64,000 bases of DNA from Thermothielavioides terrestris NRRL 8126 (GCF_000226115.1 NC_016459.1:310001-374000); one strand, 5' to 3'; positions 44,906-59,100 are shown, numbered from the stretch's first letter. Program-made: numbers and translations. The notes: generated from the letters alone by a model not told the origin.

Positions 44906-45898
44906 ATGGCGCTGCTCGAATGGGCTGTCTTGGCCGCCAGGCAGACCACTGGCGACTCACAAAGTCTGCCGAGCGGGACACGGGCGCCGACTCTGTATGG
45001 GTTCATGGGTTCGTTTGGGCCCTTAGCCTTGTGCGCGGTCGTCTTGCGCTTCTACTCCCGGTACCGGTTTGCCAGGATCGGGTGGGACGACATCACCATC
45101 GCCATTGGCTTGGTGCTCTATACCGGACTCATCGTGGCGACGGTTTTTGGTAAGCCACCTAGGCCTTGCGGGACACGGCAAGTAATGTCGAGACTGACGG
45201 GCACAGCGATCCGCTACGGCCTTGGGGTGCACATCTGGGAAGTCCCTCAAGACACCGAGGTGCAGATGCAAAAGGTCGGTCTCATGCATACAAAAGCTGA
45301 TCAGCATGCCACTGAATGCTAACCGCCTGTCCATCCCGCCCCTCCCCCCTGGCAGTGCGGCTTCACCTCGCAGGTTCTGTACCCGTCATCTCTGGGCGTC
45401 GTCAAGTTGTCCCTCCTCCTGTTCTTCCTCCGGGTCTTGCCCGCGGACCACACGTGGCGGAAGGCCCTGTTCTGCCTCGCCGCGTGGGTTGTGACTTCGG
45501 AAAGCGCCTTCACCATCGCCTTGTTTCTCCAATGTCGGCCCCTCAATTTTTATTGGGACAAGACGGTCGACGGCACCTGCTTTGATCAGCCAAAGTTCTA
45601 CTACGTTGATGCCGCACTGAACATGACAACGGACTTGGTTATTCTGTCGTTACCGTGGTTCATCTTCAGGGGTGAGTGTGCCTTCATCACCTCGAGCATT
45701 TTGTTTGTGATTGGTGACTGACCATAGTGACTTGCTCCTCCAGACCTCAATGATGCGGTGGCACGCAAAATGCAGTATGCAGGAAGATTGATGGTAAGTG
45801 TGATCCTAGATTCCAAGTGGGGAGGCTCCCACCATTGCCAAGATATTCTTGGCAATGTGTGTAGGGCGCATAGGCCATGTAGGGCAAACCCTATATAG
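44906..45898 (+). pseudogene. fungal rhodopsin-domain 7TM protein, 5' part truncated by LTR
   Basis: Exons 44906-45149, 45207-45274, 45356-45671 and 45744 onward. Introns are 45150-45206 (GTAAGC), 45275-45355 (GTCGGT, a weak donor) and 45672-45743 (GTGAGT). The protein belongs to the fungal rhodopsin-like integral membrane family. Helices seen: YGFMGSFGPLALCAVVLRFY, DDITIAIGLVLYTGLIVATV, LGVVKLSLLLFFLRVLP, FCLAAWVVTSESAFTIALFL and NMTTDLVILSLPWFIF. Exon 4 is cut after 7 bases by retrotransposon copy 2 (TSD CTCAA, 45746-45750). The frame continues into the LTR (NDAVARKMQYAGRLMVS) and stops at TAG 45896-45898, so a 260-aa, five-helix product is possible. The 3' part lies at 62481-63115. These proteins are often membrane sensors of unknown ligand. 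Confidence 0.88.
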
Positions 45899-45970
45899 AG
45901 CAACCCTAACCTAGAGCCTAACCTAGATAGGGTCATTATCTATTTATATATATAGGAGTATCCGATATCA
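45751..45970 (-). repeat. family A LTR, 3' LTR of copy 2
   Basis: 220 bp, TGATGCGGTGGCACGC... to ...CCGATATCA. It differs from copy 1 LTRs in the first 60 bases (AAAATGCAGTATGCAGGAAG), so the two copies are subfamilies. Confidence 0.92.
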
Positions 45971-46599
45971 AGTGCTAGGCCGTAAGAAAAAATATAGCAG
46001 TGCCTTTACTACGTTGATCCTCGTATTGATCCTCCTTCCCGATTCGGTAATTTAATCCTTCTACGTATCCTCCTTGCTAGTGTATATACTACGCTATAGA
46101 TTCAGGGCTAGACCGGCCACTACAATGGTTGAACGTACTGGCGAAGGCGGCTCTACAATGTGCTAAACTGGCATAGGTGTCTTCCTAGGCGTTATAGGTT
46201 ATAGCACTATAAGCTATAGCGCTATTATATACTCAATCGGGGCTACCGGTGTAGGCACCTCCTATAAGGAGTTCCTCGTCAATAGAGTAGCTAGTATAGG
46301 CACCTCTCGTAAAGAGGTCTTTATCGATAGGCCGGCTAGTATAGACGCCTCCTATAAGGAGGTCCTCGTCGATAGACCTACTGTAGGTGCTTCTAGCTAT
46401 AGAGCCTTACCTATAGTCGCTAGAAGCTGTAGTATAGCTAGCGCTATGTTCTAGGGGTAGCTATGTAAATGCTTAGCGGGTGCTATAGCGTCTATAGCCT
46501 TCTCTGTAGCCTTGTCTACGACTTTGTCTATAGCCTTGTCTATAGCCTTATCTATAGCCTTTATATTCTTCTAGGGCCAACTATATAAGCGCTTAGCTA

Positions 46600-47893
46600 G
46601 GGCTTCGGCTTCCTCTTTCTTCTATATTGCGCCTATAGGCAAGTCGATGCTTAGGCGTTTCCAATATTCTTCTACAACCTTAGGCGTATACCGTATTTTG
46701 TATAGCGATTTCTAGGCGTTGTAGTAGGCGCCTAGGTTCTTCCACTAGATTAGATACTTAATCTATATACCTATAACCAAGCACTTGAGAATACGCTCTA
46801 CCTTGTAGTTATCGCTAAATTCGTAATCCTTGGACTAATCGGATACTTAAGAATCTTCGACTAAGCCTGCCTCCGGTTTAATATAGCTATATAGATCTTC
46901 TTCTAATAGCGTAGGTAAGAGATACTCTATAGAGATGACTAGGTAGATTCCTATATAGCTTAGAAGATCGAGTTTATAAGCTAGGTAGCTAATATAGCGC
47001 TTAATAGGGAATAGCCTAGTACACTATTGTAATAACTTCTAAAGTAGGTTGCTAGGCAGGTAGTAGCTATAATAGAGCCGAAGGTAAACCTTGTTATCGA
47101 TATCGAATTCGATTTGCCGGTGACGGCTATTATAGTAGCGCTTAGCTCGTATAGTTGCGAAATCCATTGCTAACTATACTTTACAACGTAGATCCTCTCA
47201 CAGTGTAGGTAGGTCTACTAGAGTAGCCGCGCCTAGATTAGCTATAAGTATATCGAGTAGTTCTTATAGTTTAAAACTGTACAACTACTTATAAGGCGTT
47301 GAACGGATAGGAGCCGAATAGACGTTGTTAAAGTTCTATTATAATAGAGGGATAATGTCGACCTAATTGCCAGTTAGGAATTCAAAGGTATAGAATTGTA
47401 AAGCGATTTCTATAGTCTAATTCTTATACTTTGCTAAGCTATCTGCCTACGGATAGTATATAGTGGTTATCAATAGCTTAGTGCTCTAGTACTCCTATAT
47501 ATTGGTCTAGAGGTCCAATATAAACTTACGATCGTAATTGGAAATAATAGCTAATGGTATACCCTAGTCTAATAGAAGCAACTAGCGTATAAGAACGTAG
47601 CCCTAATCCTTTATAGAGTATTTGCTATTACCTAGCAATAGAAAGGTCTATTTACTACTCTTGTAGGATATAGTCATTATTATATCGAAGCTATTGTAAC
47701 CTTCTAGTTGCTAAGGTAAGCCTTTTAATAACGTGTTTAAGAGGCTTACAATGAAATCGATCGCGATTATACGTATTAGAAGTATATTGCTCAGCTAAAT
47801 TGGCTAATACTTGCCAATCGGCTTTTGTCGATCTATAGCATTGAGATAGTATAATGGGCAATGCGCTATATACTTCTTGACTTCGTAGGTTTT
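46600..47893 (-). pseudogene. family A copy 2, integrase C-terminal part and Pol tail
   Basis: Minus-strand continuation of the integrase split by the nested element. Sequence follows copy 1 (19.0-20.1 kb) closely. Below it the 45-bp tandem repeats recur at about 46254-46379. Only short frames survive. Confidence 0.8.
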
Positions 47894-48143
47894 TAATGCG
47901 GAGAAGTGCTGTAGATACGTAGAATAACAAGATGTAGATTGATGATGGTGGTAGATTAAGGATCTAGGCGGTAGTGCGCCTAGAAATATATATCTGCAGG
48001 GCAGAACATATATGCGTATACCGCCTGCCCGAATGGGCCTAGCGTTGCAAAGTCTACAACTCGGGGCGTAGGGTACCCTTATCTAATCTATATATATAGA
48101 CATATAGGTCATATAACCCCCCTATTCCTCCTACCCTATATCA
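47894..48143 (-). repeat. family B LTR, 3' LTR
   Basis: 250 bp, TAATGCGGAGAAGTGC to CTACCCTATATCA on the plus strand. Confidence 0.92.
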
Positions 48144-48435
48144 AGTCCGGGCCTATAGGAAAAAACGGCAATACCCTCATTGCCTTACCTATCTAGATCC
48201 TTCGTATTGTCAAATACCCTTTAATTGAGTGCTACAACGTAGGGCTAGAAGTGTAATGCCGGATTAGTCTAGATAGCGATCAACTGACTTCTTCTATATC
48301 TTATCGTCATTAGCGGGAACAAGGTTCTTACGAGGCTAGCTACGCTTACAAGCTAGCTAAGGTACCTAATTAGGTATAGGAGGCTCCTCTCGAGAGACTA
48401 GGCGATCTAGATAATCGCCTTTGCGAGCCTAGTAT

Positions 48436-51400
48436 TCGTTGATCAGGCGCTATATATAGTATAGCTCGTATACGGTTTTCTAAATGCTCTCTTCTTAGCT
48501 ATAGCTAGTCCATTTGATTAGGTATTTAAGGCCTTTATATATAACCTTATAGTCAAGGATTATATCAACCTTATATTTATTGCCTAATTCGTTATTATTA
48601 GAGGAGCAGTCCGATTAAGAGTCGATAATTGGGCTAGGAGGTAGCGTATTATAGTCGAAAGGATCGTCTTCCTAAGGAGCTAGGCGAAGGTGAGCGATAG
48701 AAATGACTAGGTAGATACCTATATTAGCTAGGAGATCTAATTTATAAGCTAGGTAACCGACGTAGCACTTGACTAGAAAAGGCCTAGTGCGCTATTGCAA
48801 GTACTTCTAGGATAGGTTGCTTAGGAGATAGTAACTATAGTATAGATATAAATAAACTTTGTTGCCTATATTGAACTCAATGTCGTAGTGTTTACTATTG
48901 TAATAGCGCTTAGCGTATACTACTATGAAGTCTATACTCAATTGAGCATCCTAATATAGAGTATCTTATAAGGCTAGAATAGTAGCTGGCTTAGTAGTGG
49001 CCTAGTTGGTAAGAGCTTCCAACGGTCTAAGAAACTTAAAGCCGAAGAGCTGCTTATAAAGCGAGGATTTGACAGCTTTAATATAAACGTTGTTGAGGTA
49101 CTATTATAGAGGTACAATGATATCTAGCCAATTGCCCTCTAGGCGTTCAAATATATAGAAGTATATTGTAATTTCTATAGTCTATTTTTTACGTTTCGAA
49201 AGGCCATCCGTCTATAGGTAGTAGGATATCGTTATTAGCAACTTAGTGCCTAGAGCCTTCTAGACATCTTGCTAGAGGTTAGAAGTAAACTTATAATTGT
49301 AGTCGGAGATGATTGTAGTAGGCACGCCCTAGTCGCTAAGAAGCAGTTGGTAAATCAAAATATACCCCTATTCCTAAGCCGAATAGCTGGAATTGCCTAG
49401 AATAAGGAGGATATACTTCGAGGACTTATAAGATACTATAAGCAAGCTATCGAAGTGGTCGTAGTTTAGGAGCTGCTAGGGCAAACTGGTAGCTAGGACC
49501 TTCGGTAGGCCTAGAATAAAATCAATAGCGATAACGTATATTGGCAAAGTATTAGATAGTCGAATCGGTTAATAGTTGCCTAGTTTAGGGCGATGATCCG
49601 TTGTATTAACTTGGTACTTTAGGCACAGTTTGACGTACTTCTTAACGTTGTAGGTTTTATAGGCTATCGATATACCTTGTAAGTCGTATAATATCTACTT
49701 GATACCAAAGTGGTGCTTCTTATCGTAGGTGGCTTCTAAGATAGTTTAAATTATATTGTAAGGTATATAAAGTGAGTACAATCCGTTAGGTCGAATATTA
49801 TAGAGAAGGCTATCTACAAGGATAAACGGGAGGCTAGGCTAAGAGAAAACCTTGCTATTGCCCTTAGTAGCTAATTCGACGATAAGATCTTTGATAATAG
49901 CTATATACTTAGTGTCATAAGAATATATAGCTATAAAGCAAGCTTGAAGGTCGTTATCCAACTTTGCTTCTACGAAGGTGAACCAGATATTGTCGAGGAC
50001 TATATCGTCGTCGATAGAACCGTTCTTATAGTCCGAGTCGTCCTATAGGGCCTTTAGACAGCTAAGTATATCTAGCACTAAATTTAGGTAGCCTAGGAGA
50101 TAATAGATCTCTAAATTATACTATAAGAGATAGATAGAGGCGTTGATAAGCCTATAATTAGCTCGCTCAGTAGACAATATATCTAAAATAGTCTAGTTGA
50201 CGATGCTTTTCGTAGAGGCGTAATCTATAAGGACAACGACTAGCTTATATAATAAGTAGATTATAGTATATAGCTTCTTAACTACCTAAACAAGGTAGGC
50301 GACTTTCTATTTAGAAGGTCTATATCGGAGTTCCTATCTAGTGAGGCATTGGCTTAGGAATATAATAAGCCAAACTTAAGTTAATAGGATAATAGTTCTA
50401 GACTTCTATTCGTAGCTATTAGTAAGGTAGAACGCTATAACGTTGAAGCTACGCTCTAGGCATCTATCGATCTATAAGAAGAGGGTCTTATTAGGGTTAA
50501 AGTAGACTAGAATAGTCGGGTCTAGCTTGTAGATAGTATCCTAAATAGCTTCGAAGGAGGCCTTCTCGGTAGACGTAGGCTCGAAGGAAGTCTTAGCGTA
50601 ATAGGTAGTACGTTTGCCGGGGTTGCTATTTTATACTTAGCTAGTAGCTCGGCCTTTTATAAGCAGTATAGTCTTACGGTTCTAGAGAAGCTCGATAAGC
50701 TATATATAGTATAGGATCAGATAGTATAGAAATCCTAATACGCCGATATACTGCTCTAGAGCCTTTAGGTTATTCGGAAAGGCGAGGTTCTTGAAGGTAG
50801 CGATACAGTGCTCTATATTAGTCAATCCGAATCTATCGACGTAGAAACTAAGTAGCTCTACGCTAGAATATACAATATACGACTTAGCTAGTACAATAGA
50901 GATGTTCTTCTTCTCGAACAAGTTGAAGATAGTTTCTAGGTACTTGGCGTACTCGTCTACAGTGTCGCTAAAGATGATGATATTGTCGATAAATATATAG
51001 GCGAAAGAGGTGTAAAGGCGAAGCAACTAGTCTATAAAGCGCTAGATATATATAGGAGTATTGTAGTAGCCTATTAGGCATACTTTCAGCTATTCCAATC
51101 TATAAGGGCTAATCAGGGTAAAGCAGTTGTAGTATAGCGGATATATATCGAATTAGTAGAAGAAGGATATAGTATCGATCGTAGTAATGAACTTCTTACC
51201 TTGTAGGTATACAATAATATCCGACTAGAGTGGCAAAGGGTAGTTGTCGGGTACTATAACCTTGTTAAAAGTATATAAATCGATAACTATATAGCCCTTG
51301 ATCTTACTATGAGAGGTACGTTAAACGATAAATACTAGGTACGCGAAAGGGGTGGCCTTCGTAGCCTATTCGAAGCGCTTCTACCAGTATAGTTCGTCGA

Positions 51401-54400
51401 AGGTAGCGTTAAGAACTTCGCGATCGTGTACACTTAGAGGGTATTGGCGAGCATAGATTTTCTAATGCTACTAGCCTTCTACAAAAGGTACTTACATTAT
51501 ATCCTCTTCGTCCTAGACAATCTAGCCCTTATCCTTCTATAAGTGGGGATAACGCTTAACGATATCAACTAATCGCTATACTAGCTTACGATCTTGGGTA
51601 TATATATATATACCCTCTGAAGTGAGTATCTCTAGTAAATCGGTAGGTATCTTAAGGCCTAGAGTCGAATACTTCTCTAGTACTATCGGCTTATAGTCAT
51701 CTATAGGCAAATCAAGGCAAGGATTATACCTATTGGGGTAACCATTAGCCTTTAGCGTAGGCAGCGTATTACGCCTATTAGTAGAATCTAGGCGTATAGG
51801 CTTAGGGCTTGGATTATACCTATTGGTATAGCCTTCAATGCTAGGATCCTAGATCGATTAGCGTATTATAGGCTAGGCTAGCTAGCCTAGTAGATATACC
51901 AATTAGTATAATATAGGTCTAGATTCGGATAAAGTAGTTAGCTAATATACTATATCGCTATAAGGCGTTGGGGACTCTAACGGATCTTAAGAAGATACTA
52001 TAGATTAAAATGAAATATCGCTTGTAAGCTACGCTAAGTCTCCTAGAATAGCGTAGACTAGGCGGTATATATCGAAGGCAGTCGATATACTAGGGTTAGT
52101 ATACTAAATGGTAGTCTAAACTAAATCAGAGCTCGTAGTAGTAGACGATATAGCTATTAGGGCGGTCGCTACGGTCAATGCTATAAAGGCTGTCTCCTAG
52201 GAATAGGCGATATAACCGCTATCGTCAATATCTTTAATTCGGCCAATAAGGTAGCGCTTTAGAATAGTAAGAACTCCCTTAGTTAGGTTCTTAAGAGCTA
52301 CTACCTTAGGGGTCTTAACGTTGACAACAGTGTTCAGTATAGTAGAATAACGAGCGTTGAACATTATAGACTAGTCTATTGGAAGAGGCTTATATTCTAT
52401 AGCAATATACACTTCCTATTTAGGCTACAAGGTAATAGCGTATATAGTCTTAACCTTATATATATAGGGGAACGTCCAAGTATATATAGCGAATAGTATA
52501 TCGAATCCTCCTAGGATACTATATAGGCTAACGATCTTTGTACTATAATCAATAGAGGCTTAATATAGATCTAGGAAGTCGGCTCCTAACAGGAGGTTGG
52601 TAGGTAGCTTATCCACTACCTAGGCGGACCAAGTGAATTTGAGGAGTGCTAGGCCAGTGGCGGTGACGCTTAGTAGGTAAATGACAAAGGTTGCCTACTA
52701 GGTAGGCGAGGTCTTTCCAATACTACGAATATAGCTATTACAACGTTCGATTAAGTATTTAAGAGTACTTAGGAAGGTCTTGTCGATAATCGAACGGCTA
52801 GCGCTAGGATCAAGGTAAACCTCCAAGTCCTTACAGTCGAGTTAAGTGTAGGCCTTGACACGTAAGTAGGTATAAGCGCTATATAGGCTGTCGATACCTA
52901 GGTTAGCCACTTCGGGGGCCTCCTACACTTCTAAGTTGGCAGCGAAATCTATAGTAGGGCCAGAGCCTTCGGCGAGTAGGATATTGTCCTCCGAGGTATC
53001 CTCGGCGACAGTGGTTGCCTACTCTAAGTACTTGATAGAGCTAGAAGCAGCTACTAAATAGGCTTTTAGGTACTTAAAGAGCTAGTTCTAGAAGTTAAAC
53101 AAGGTATTGCAATATCTATAAGTTCAATAGCCTAGGTTGGCCTAATTAGCTCAATAGCGGTGAACGCTCTTAGGAACTATTGTCTTGCTATAGATATAGA
53201 TATATACGTTAGTAGTAGGAACTATATTGAAGGTCTAATAGCATTTATAATAGGTTAGCTTTAAATTATAAGCTATATAGGTGATATCCAACTTATTGGT
53301 ATTATTGGAAATAGATGACTTACGATCGGCCTCGGCTTTGTTATTAGCTTCTAAATCAGATAACGTCTTCGAATTGGCGTCGTTAATAAGGTACGCTTGG
53401 TCTTAGGCTCGATCGTTATACTTAGAATTATAGTTATCTAGGCGGTATTTACCGCCTTAGTCGCGATCTTAGTTATAGCAGTTATTGTCGTAGTTCTAAC
53501 GGTCGTCGCTATAACGATCGGCGCGCCTAAAGAGCTTTTTGTCAGACTTGGTATTGCTAGAAGTAGTAGACTTGCTTATAAACGAAGACTTCTTTAATTT
53601 TAGGAACTTGTTGCGAACTATAGTAATAAGCGTAGGCTATACTTCTATAATCTTACGTATATAGCGTACTAAAGTGTACTTCGTCTTTAGCTATAGAAGA
53701 AAAGATATAATAGTCGAGTCTAAACAGTTGTAAATAGTACCTATAGCGTTGTACTAGTTTAAATTGTTATAATTAATCTAGCCTACTACGTATATAAAAC
53801 GCAACTTCTTTTAGAAGAAGTTCATTAGAGTATCGAGGTTCTCTATAATATACCTAATAGTTAACTGTCCTTGGTTAAACTTGTCGATAGCTACTTAACG
53901 ATCTATTGTAAAACGCTCTATCAACTAATCAAAGACTATATAAAGGCCTGCTTAACGCTACTATAAGCGCTTCTATATAGTAACTTTGCTATTCTACTAA
54001 AGGAGGGCTTGGCCAACGAGAACTGTAGGCAAGAGGTATAGGATTTACTAGGCTACGTTGTAGCTAGTGTCGAGGTCCTCTAGAAAAGTTAATAAACATT
54101 AGATAAAGCAATGGATATCGATAAAAATTATATTCTTACTATCTATAACGATACCTATATTGTCAAGGTCCTTGTAACTAGGATTGAAAGTGCCGATATT
54201 ATCGCGCTTAATCTTAAAGGTAGAGATAGATCGGCTACCTCTAGTACTAGCGATATTATAGGAATGCTCTTAGTAACTACAGTTTAGAGGAGGTGGGAAA
54301 GGTAGACGGTTGTTTAAACGGTTGTTTAGATAGCGTCTACCGTCATTGTCGTCTAGGTCGCCTAGGTCATTTGGATTACGGCCGCTAGCGCTAGGGGGCC

Positions 54401-55346
54401 GCCTAAGAAGCGATATAGCCTAGCGTTGGCTATCCTAAGGCGGCTCGCCTTAGCGAAGGTCGCCCTAAGGCGACTCGGCCTAGTATAGGTCACTAGGAGG
54501 CGACGTAGTCTAGCGCTAGCCGCCTAAGTGCAAATTGTTAAGGTATATAATATAGGCTTAATATACTAGTAGTATGCCTATAGCTAGGTTATAGGCTATA
54601 CCGATGTCGATACCTTTTAGAGGGATAGGAAAGGCGGTTTATAGGCGAGGTCGAGCGGGCTAGACTAGGGGAGGCGTATAGAGGCTCTCTATTAGAGAAG
54701 CTACCGTTACTACCGAGTAGCGGCTTCGAATAGAAGGGGCGTATAGCTATAGCTCCGTAGTCGATATAGGAGTAGCTAGCGAAGGCTCTTTAGCTAGTAT
54801 AAGATTAGCCGATTAGTCTTTGGTAGCTAGCTAGGCAATAGCATTATCGATCTTACTTAGCCGATTGTCAATATATTGTATATATCGAACGAAGAGCTTA
54901 TCCTAGTACTAAACTTATTAGGCGATTTCTCTAGTTTAGGTAACAACGGCTTTAAGTTGATTTATAAGCCTTGGCAAGTCCTTAAAGCGGTTATAAAAGC
55001 TTGTTAATCTATTAAGTATAGGTCGAATCTTAGCAACGTTGGCTCGAAGTTGATTGACTATAGCAATAGTATCCTTGAGTAAGGCAGCGTATTCGCCAAT
55101 GGTCTAGCCGAGCTACTTGACGAAAGGCCGATTAGTACTGACCTTGATATACTCTAGGAGGTTCGGAATGTCTTTAGCTTCCTTAGGGTCGCTCTAGGCA
55201 TCTTCGAAAGATAGCTTATCACCTAGTTGAGTGTCGTTAGGATCGTCCTATTCAAGGATAGGCTCCTAAGGTGTAGGAGGCTCTAAGGCTAAGGGAATAA
55301 AGCCTTTGTAGGGGGTATATATCGTCTCCTTAATCTTCTTAGACAT
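48436..55346 (-). pseudogene. family B gag-pol remnant with chromodomain
   Basis: Gag keeps an ATG at 55346 (MSKKIKETIYTPYKGFIPLA). Protease reads DLEVYLDPSASRSIID near 52.8 kb. In the reverse transcriptase a 108-codon open stretch survives at 51026-50700, with FIDNIIIFSDTVDEYAKYL and LEQYIGVLGFL; Asn replaces the second catalytic Asp of the FIDD box, a G-to-A change on the coding strand. RNase H and integrase follow. The tail at about 48580-48436 encodes VIYKGLKYLIKWTSYS and LINEY, a chromodomain, which places family B in the chromoviruses. TAG stops occur throughout. Confidence 0.87.
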
Positions 55347-55860
55347 AGTAGTATCGCGTTTAGAGAGCTACTTCGCTAGCGAGAAGGCGTAAGAACAAGT
55401 GTTATAGCTATAATCGGCTATCTTGATAATCGCCTTAGTTTAGACCGTAGGAGCTAGGTCGAATAGGCGTAACATTGATGTAATAGCTGACAAAGGCCTA
55501 CTAAAAGGTTCGTCGAGAAGGTGGTCGCTCTAATCGCTATTGGCCGTCGCCGCTATATAAGAAGAACTAGATGGTTGATTAGCCACTGCTATCGACGATA
55601 TAGTTGGCGATCGCTACTATATAGACTAATCGATCGATAGCTAAAGATCGTAATCGCTATCGGTAGAACCGCTATATGATCGAGGCTCTTCGACTGAACC
55701 GTCGTTCGAAGGTAGGATTAGATGCCTTCAACGCTATCGACCTCGTCAAGTCGCTATACGAAGAAAGCGGGGGTTCAACTAGCTACTGCTATCGGCAAAG
55801 CCGCTACGTAGGCTAGTCGATTAATAACGATAAAATAAGAGAATAATTAGGTCAATGATC

Positions 55861-55878
55861 TTGAAGTCGTAGCTACCA
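55861..55878 (-). other. primer-binding site of family B
   Basis: Coding strand TGGTAGCTACGACTTCAA, two bases inside the 5' LTR. It shares TGGTAGCTACGACTT with both family A copies. Confidence 0.75.
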
Positions 55879-55880
55879 CT

Positions 55881-56130
55881 TAATACGGAGAAGTGCTATA
55901 GATGTGTAGAATAACAAGATGTAGATTGATGATAGTGGTAGATCAAGGATCTAGGCGGTGGTATGCCTAGAAATATATATCTGTAGGGCAGAACATATGT
56001 GCGTATACCGCCTGCCTAAATGGGCCTAGCGTTGCAAAGTCTGCAACTCGGGGTATAGGGCACCCTTATCTAATCTACATACATAGACATATAGGTTATA
56101 TAACCCCTCTATTCCTCCTGCCCTATATTA
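55881..56130 (-). repeat. family B LTR, 5' LTR
   Basis: 250 bp, TAATACGGAGAAGTGC to CTGCCCTATATTA; equal in length to its partner and differing mainly by transitions. Confidence 0.92.
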
Positions 56131-56135
56131 GTTTT

Positions 56136-59100
56136 ATTAACTATAGAAATGCTATATAAGTTGTATAGTATACGTTCTATACCAAAGTGGTACTTAGTAT
56201 TGTAAACTACGCTAAGGACTTCCTTGATTATCCTAAATGGTATACAAAGAAGATGTACGCTATATAGCTAGATATTATAGATAAGGCTATCGACTATCGT
56301 AAAAGGTAGCCTAGGATGCGAGAAAACACTGCTGCCCTTAGCGGTTATAGCGCTACCACCAATAAGATCGTCGATAATAGCCTTATATTTAGAGTCTTCC
56401 TTGTAGGCTATAATGAATTTCTAGCGAAGCGAATCCTCTATACGAGCTTTAGCAAAGGCGAACAACACATTGTTGAGCATTACAAGGCCTTCTAGACGCT
56501 TAATAGGATCCTATATCGCCTTTAAGCGGCTTAGGGAATCTAGCACAAAGTTGAGGCGGCTAGGCAAATGGTATAGCCAAAGGTCGTACTCTAAGAGGTA
56601 AACGGAGGCTATAATTAGCCACTAGTTGGCCCGATCTGTAGATAAGGTATTAAGCTAGGTCTACGCCACAATCCTATATATAGCGGCGTGATCTGTAAGC
56701 ACGTTGACGGGGAGCTAGGCCAAATGTATTATAGTATAGAGCTTTTTAACAGTCTATATTAGATATACCACCTCTTGCTTAGAGGGCTTATATCGTATCT
56801 TAGCCTTCGTTAGGCATCGGCTAAGGAATATAACTAGGAATACCTAATTTAATGGAATTGGCGTACTAGGCTCCTACTTATAGCTATTGTATAGATAGAA
56901 GACCATCACCCTAAATCCGTGCTCTAAGTAGCTATCAATTTATATAAAAAGCTACTTATTAGGATCAAAGTAGTATAGGATAGTCAGGTCTTCCTTATAA
57001 ATCGTAGCTTAGATCGCTTTGAACAAGAGCTTTTTAGCCAACGTAGGCTCAAAGGTCGTTTTTATATAGTAAGTAGTCCTCTTAGAAGTGTTGCTAGTCT
57101 CAATACAGCCTTCCTTACAGCCCTTCTTCAACAACGTAGTTTTACAAGCTTATAGAGGCTCTACTAGCTATACGTAGTATAGGATCAGGTACTATAGGAA
57201 ACCTATAGCGCCGATATATTGTTCGAGAGCCTTAAGAGTATATAGAAAGGCGAGTTGCTTAAAGGCCTTGACGCGCTATATAGTCGTTGTAAGGCCTAGA
57301 CTATCGATATAGAAGCTAAGTAACTCTATACTTAGATATCCAATGTATAACTTAGTAGGCGATAGGGCGATGTTCTTAGTAGCGAAGAGGCTGAATATTA
57401 TATCTAAATAGTGTATATAATCCTTGGTATTATCTAAGTAGATAACGATATTGTCAATAAAGGCTTATATATACGACGAGTATAGCCTTAGGAGCCGGTC
57501 TATAATACGTTTAACATATGTTAGCGAGTTGTAGTAGCCTATTAGGTATACTATAGGCTGCTTAAGGCTATATAGGCTAATTAGAGTGAATCGATTGTAA
57601 TATAGAGGATGAACGCTAAACTAGTAGAAAAACAATGTAGTATCGATCACTATAATGAAGTACTTGCTATACAACTTGGCGATAATTTCCAACTATAGAG
57701 GTAGAGGGTAGTTATTAGGCACCATTATATAGTTTAAACTCCGTAGATCGATTACAACTCTGCCTTTAAGCTCTCCGTTATAGCTAGGTCGCTATACTAT
57801 GAACATAGGGTATATAAAAGGAGTAGCTTAAGTAGCCTAGGTTATATGGCCTTGCTTATATAGGCTGTCGAATATCTTGTCGAGTACTTCGTGATCTTTC
57901 TTGCTCAATGGATATAATTGGGCGTTGACTTTCTAGTATTGCTAGCCCTCTACCAGAGGTATACGTATTAGCTCGTTAGGGCTTTGCTAGACGAGGCCTT
58001 TATCCTTCCAAAGGCTGGGGTATCGCTTAATAACCTTAATAAAACGCTACGCAGTGCTAGGATCCTTAGTATATATATATATACTATCTTTAGTGACGAT
58101 TTCGTCTAGGCTTAGATCTATATAGAGGCCCAAGGTTGACTGCTTCTCCGATATAAATAGCTTGCCCACCGGTTTATTAGGGTCGTTGGCCTATACTAGT
58201 TGGAAGACGTAGTCGCTTATTAGCATAGCAGATTTAGTATCGTTGAACTTGCTAATTGAAGTAGCCGTTGTAAGGTTGATGGTCGGGATCACTAGTTGTT
58301 TGTAAATGCTATAGCTGCTCTACGCTATAGCTATAATATAGTCGTCGAATACAAATTCACTGTTAATAGGTATAACCGTAGTAGACTATACTACTAAAGA
58401 AGGGGGTTCAATATCTATAGCTACTACTAAGGTAGCTATTGCAGTTATTGCAGTACTAGCTACCAAAGCCGTTAGGGCGGAGGTCTAGGAATATACTAGG
58501 AAACCACTGTCCTTATATTCGTAGATCTTGCCTACTAGGTATCGCTTTAGAATCTTGATAATACTATACAAGGTATTCTTAACGGTAGCCACCTTTACGA
58601 TCTTAGCTATAACCATAGTATAATATATAGCCAGATAGTCGGAATAGAATGTAAAGGACCGGCCTTTTAGGAGTGGCTTATATTCGACTAGGATTTCCGC
58701 CTTCTAGTTTAGCAAAAGTATAATTATATAGGTAGTCTTGACCTTTTGAACGTATAGAGCTAAATACGTATTTATAGCAAATAGAATGCTAAACTTAAGG
58801 GCCTAGAGGTCAACCTTTTTCGCTTTATAGTTGATCAGGGTACGGTAGCTATCTAGGAAATCATTGCCAAATAGAAGATTAGGTCCTAGGGAATCTACTA
58901 CCTAGGCGGAGTAGGTGAATTTATATAAGGTGGGCTTGCTATCTTCTATACTAGCTAGGAAGATGGTAAAGGTGGCCTAATGTAAGAGGGCGAGCTTCTT
59001 ATCACCTATACCTGTCACCTTGCCTTTACAGTATTTAATAGTGTAGCTAAGGTAGTTCAACAAGTTTCGACCAATAATAGAACGGCTAGCTTCTAGATCG

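Larger units (their letters stand above)
47894..56130 (-). mobile_element. Ty3/gypsy chromovirus, family B, nested in family A copy 2 (8237 bp)
   Basis: Two 250-bp LTRs (47894-48143 and 55881-56130) with perfect 5-bp target duplications GTTTT (47889-47893 and 56131-56135). Copy 1 carries the uninterrupted target sequence near 20075 (CGTTTTATTAACTATAG), which proves the nesting. The coding strand is minus. LTR ends are TAATRCGG and TATATYA, where TGATGCGG and TATATCA would be normal, so RIP has hit the termini. The primer-binding site is like that of family A, so the families are related. Confidence 0.93.

Noticed and set aside
34607..45898. A biosynthetic cluster of ATPase, GMC oxidoreductase and 7TM protein
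   Set aside because: No backbone synthase, transferase or transcription factor is nearby; a housekeeping-type Ca2+ pump next to one oxidoreductase is not a cluster.
18299..46379. CRISPR-like repeats
   Set aside because: The 45-bp units are directly adjacent without spacers and lie in a fungal retrotransposon; this is a protein-coding tandem repeat.
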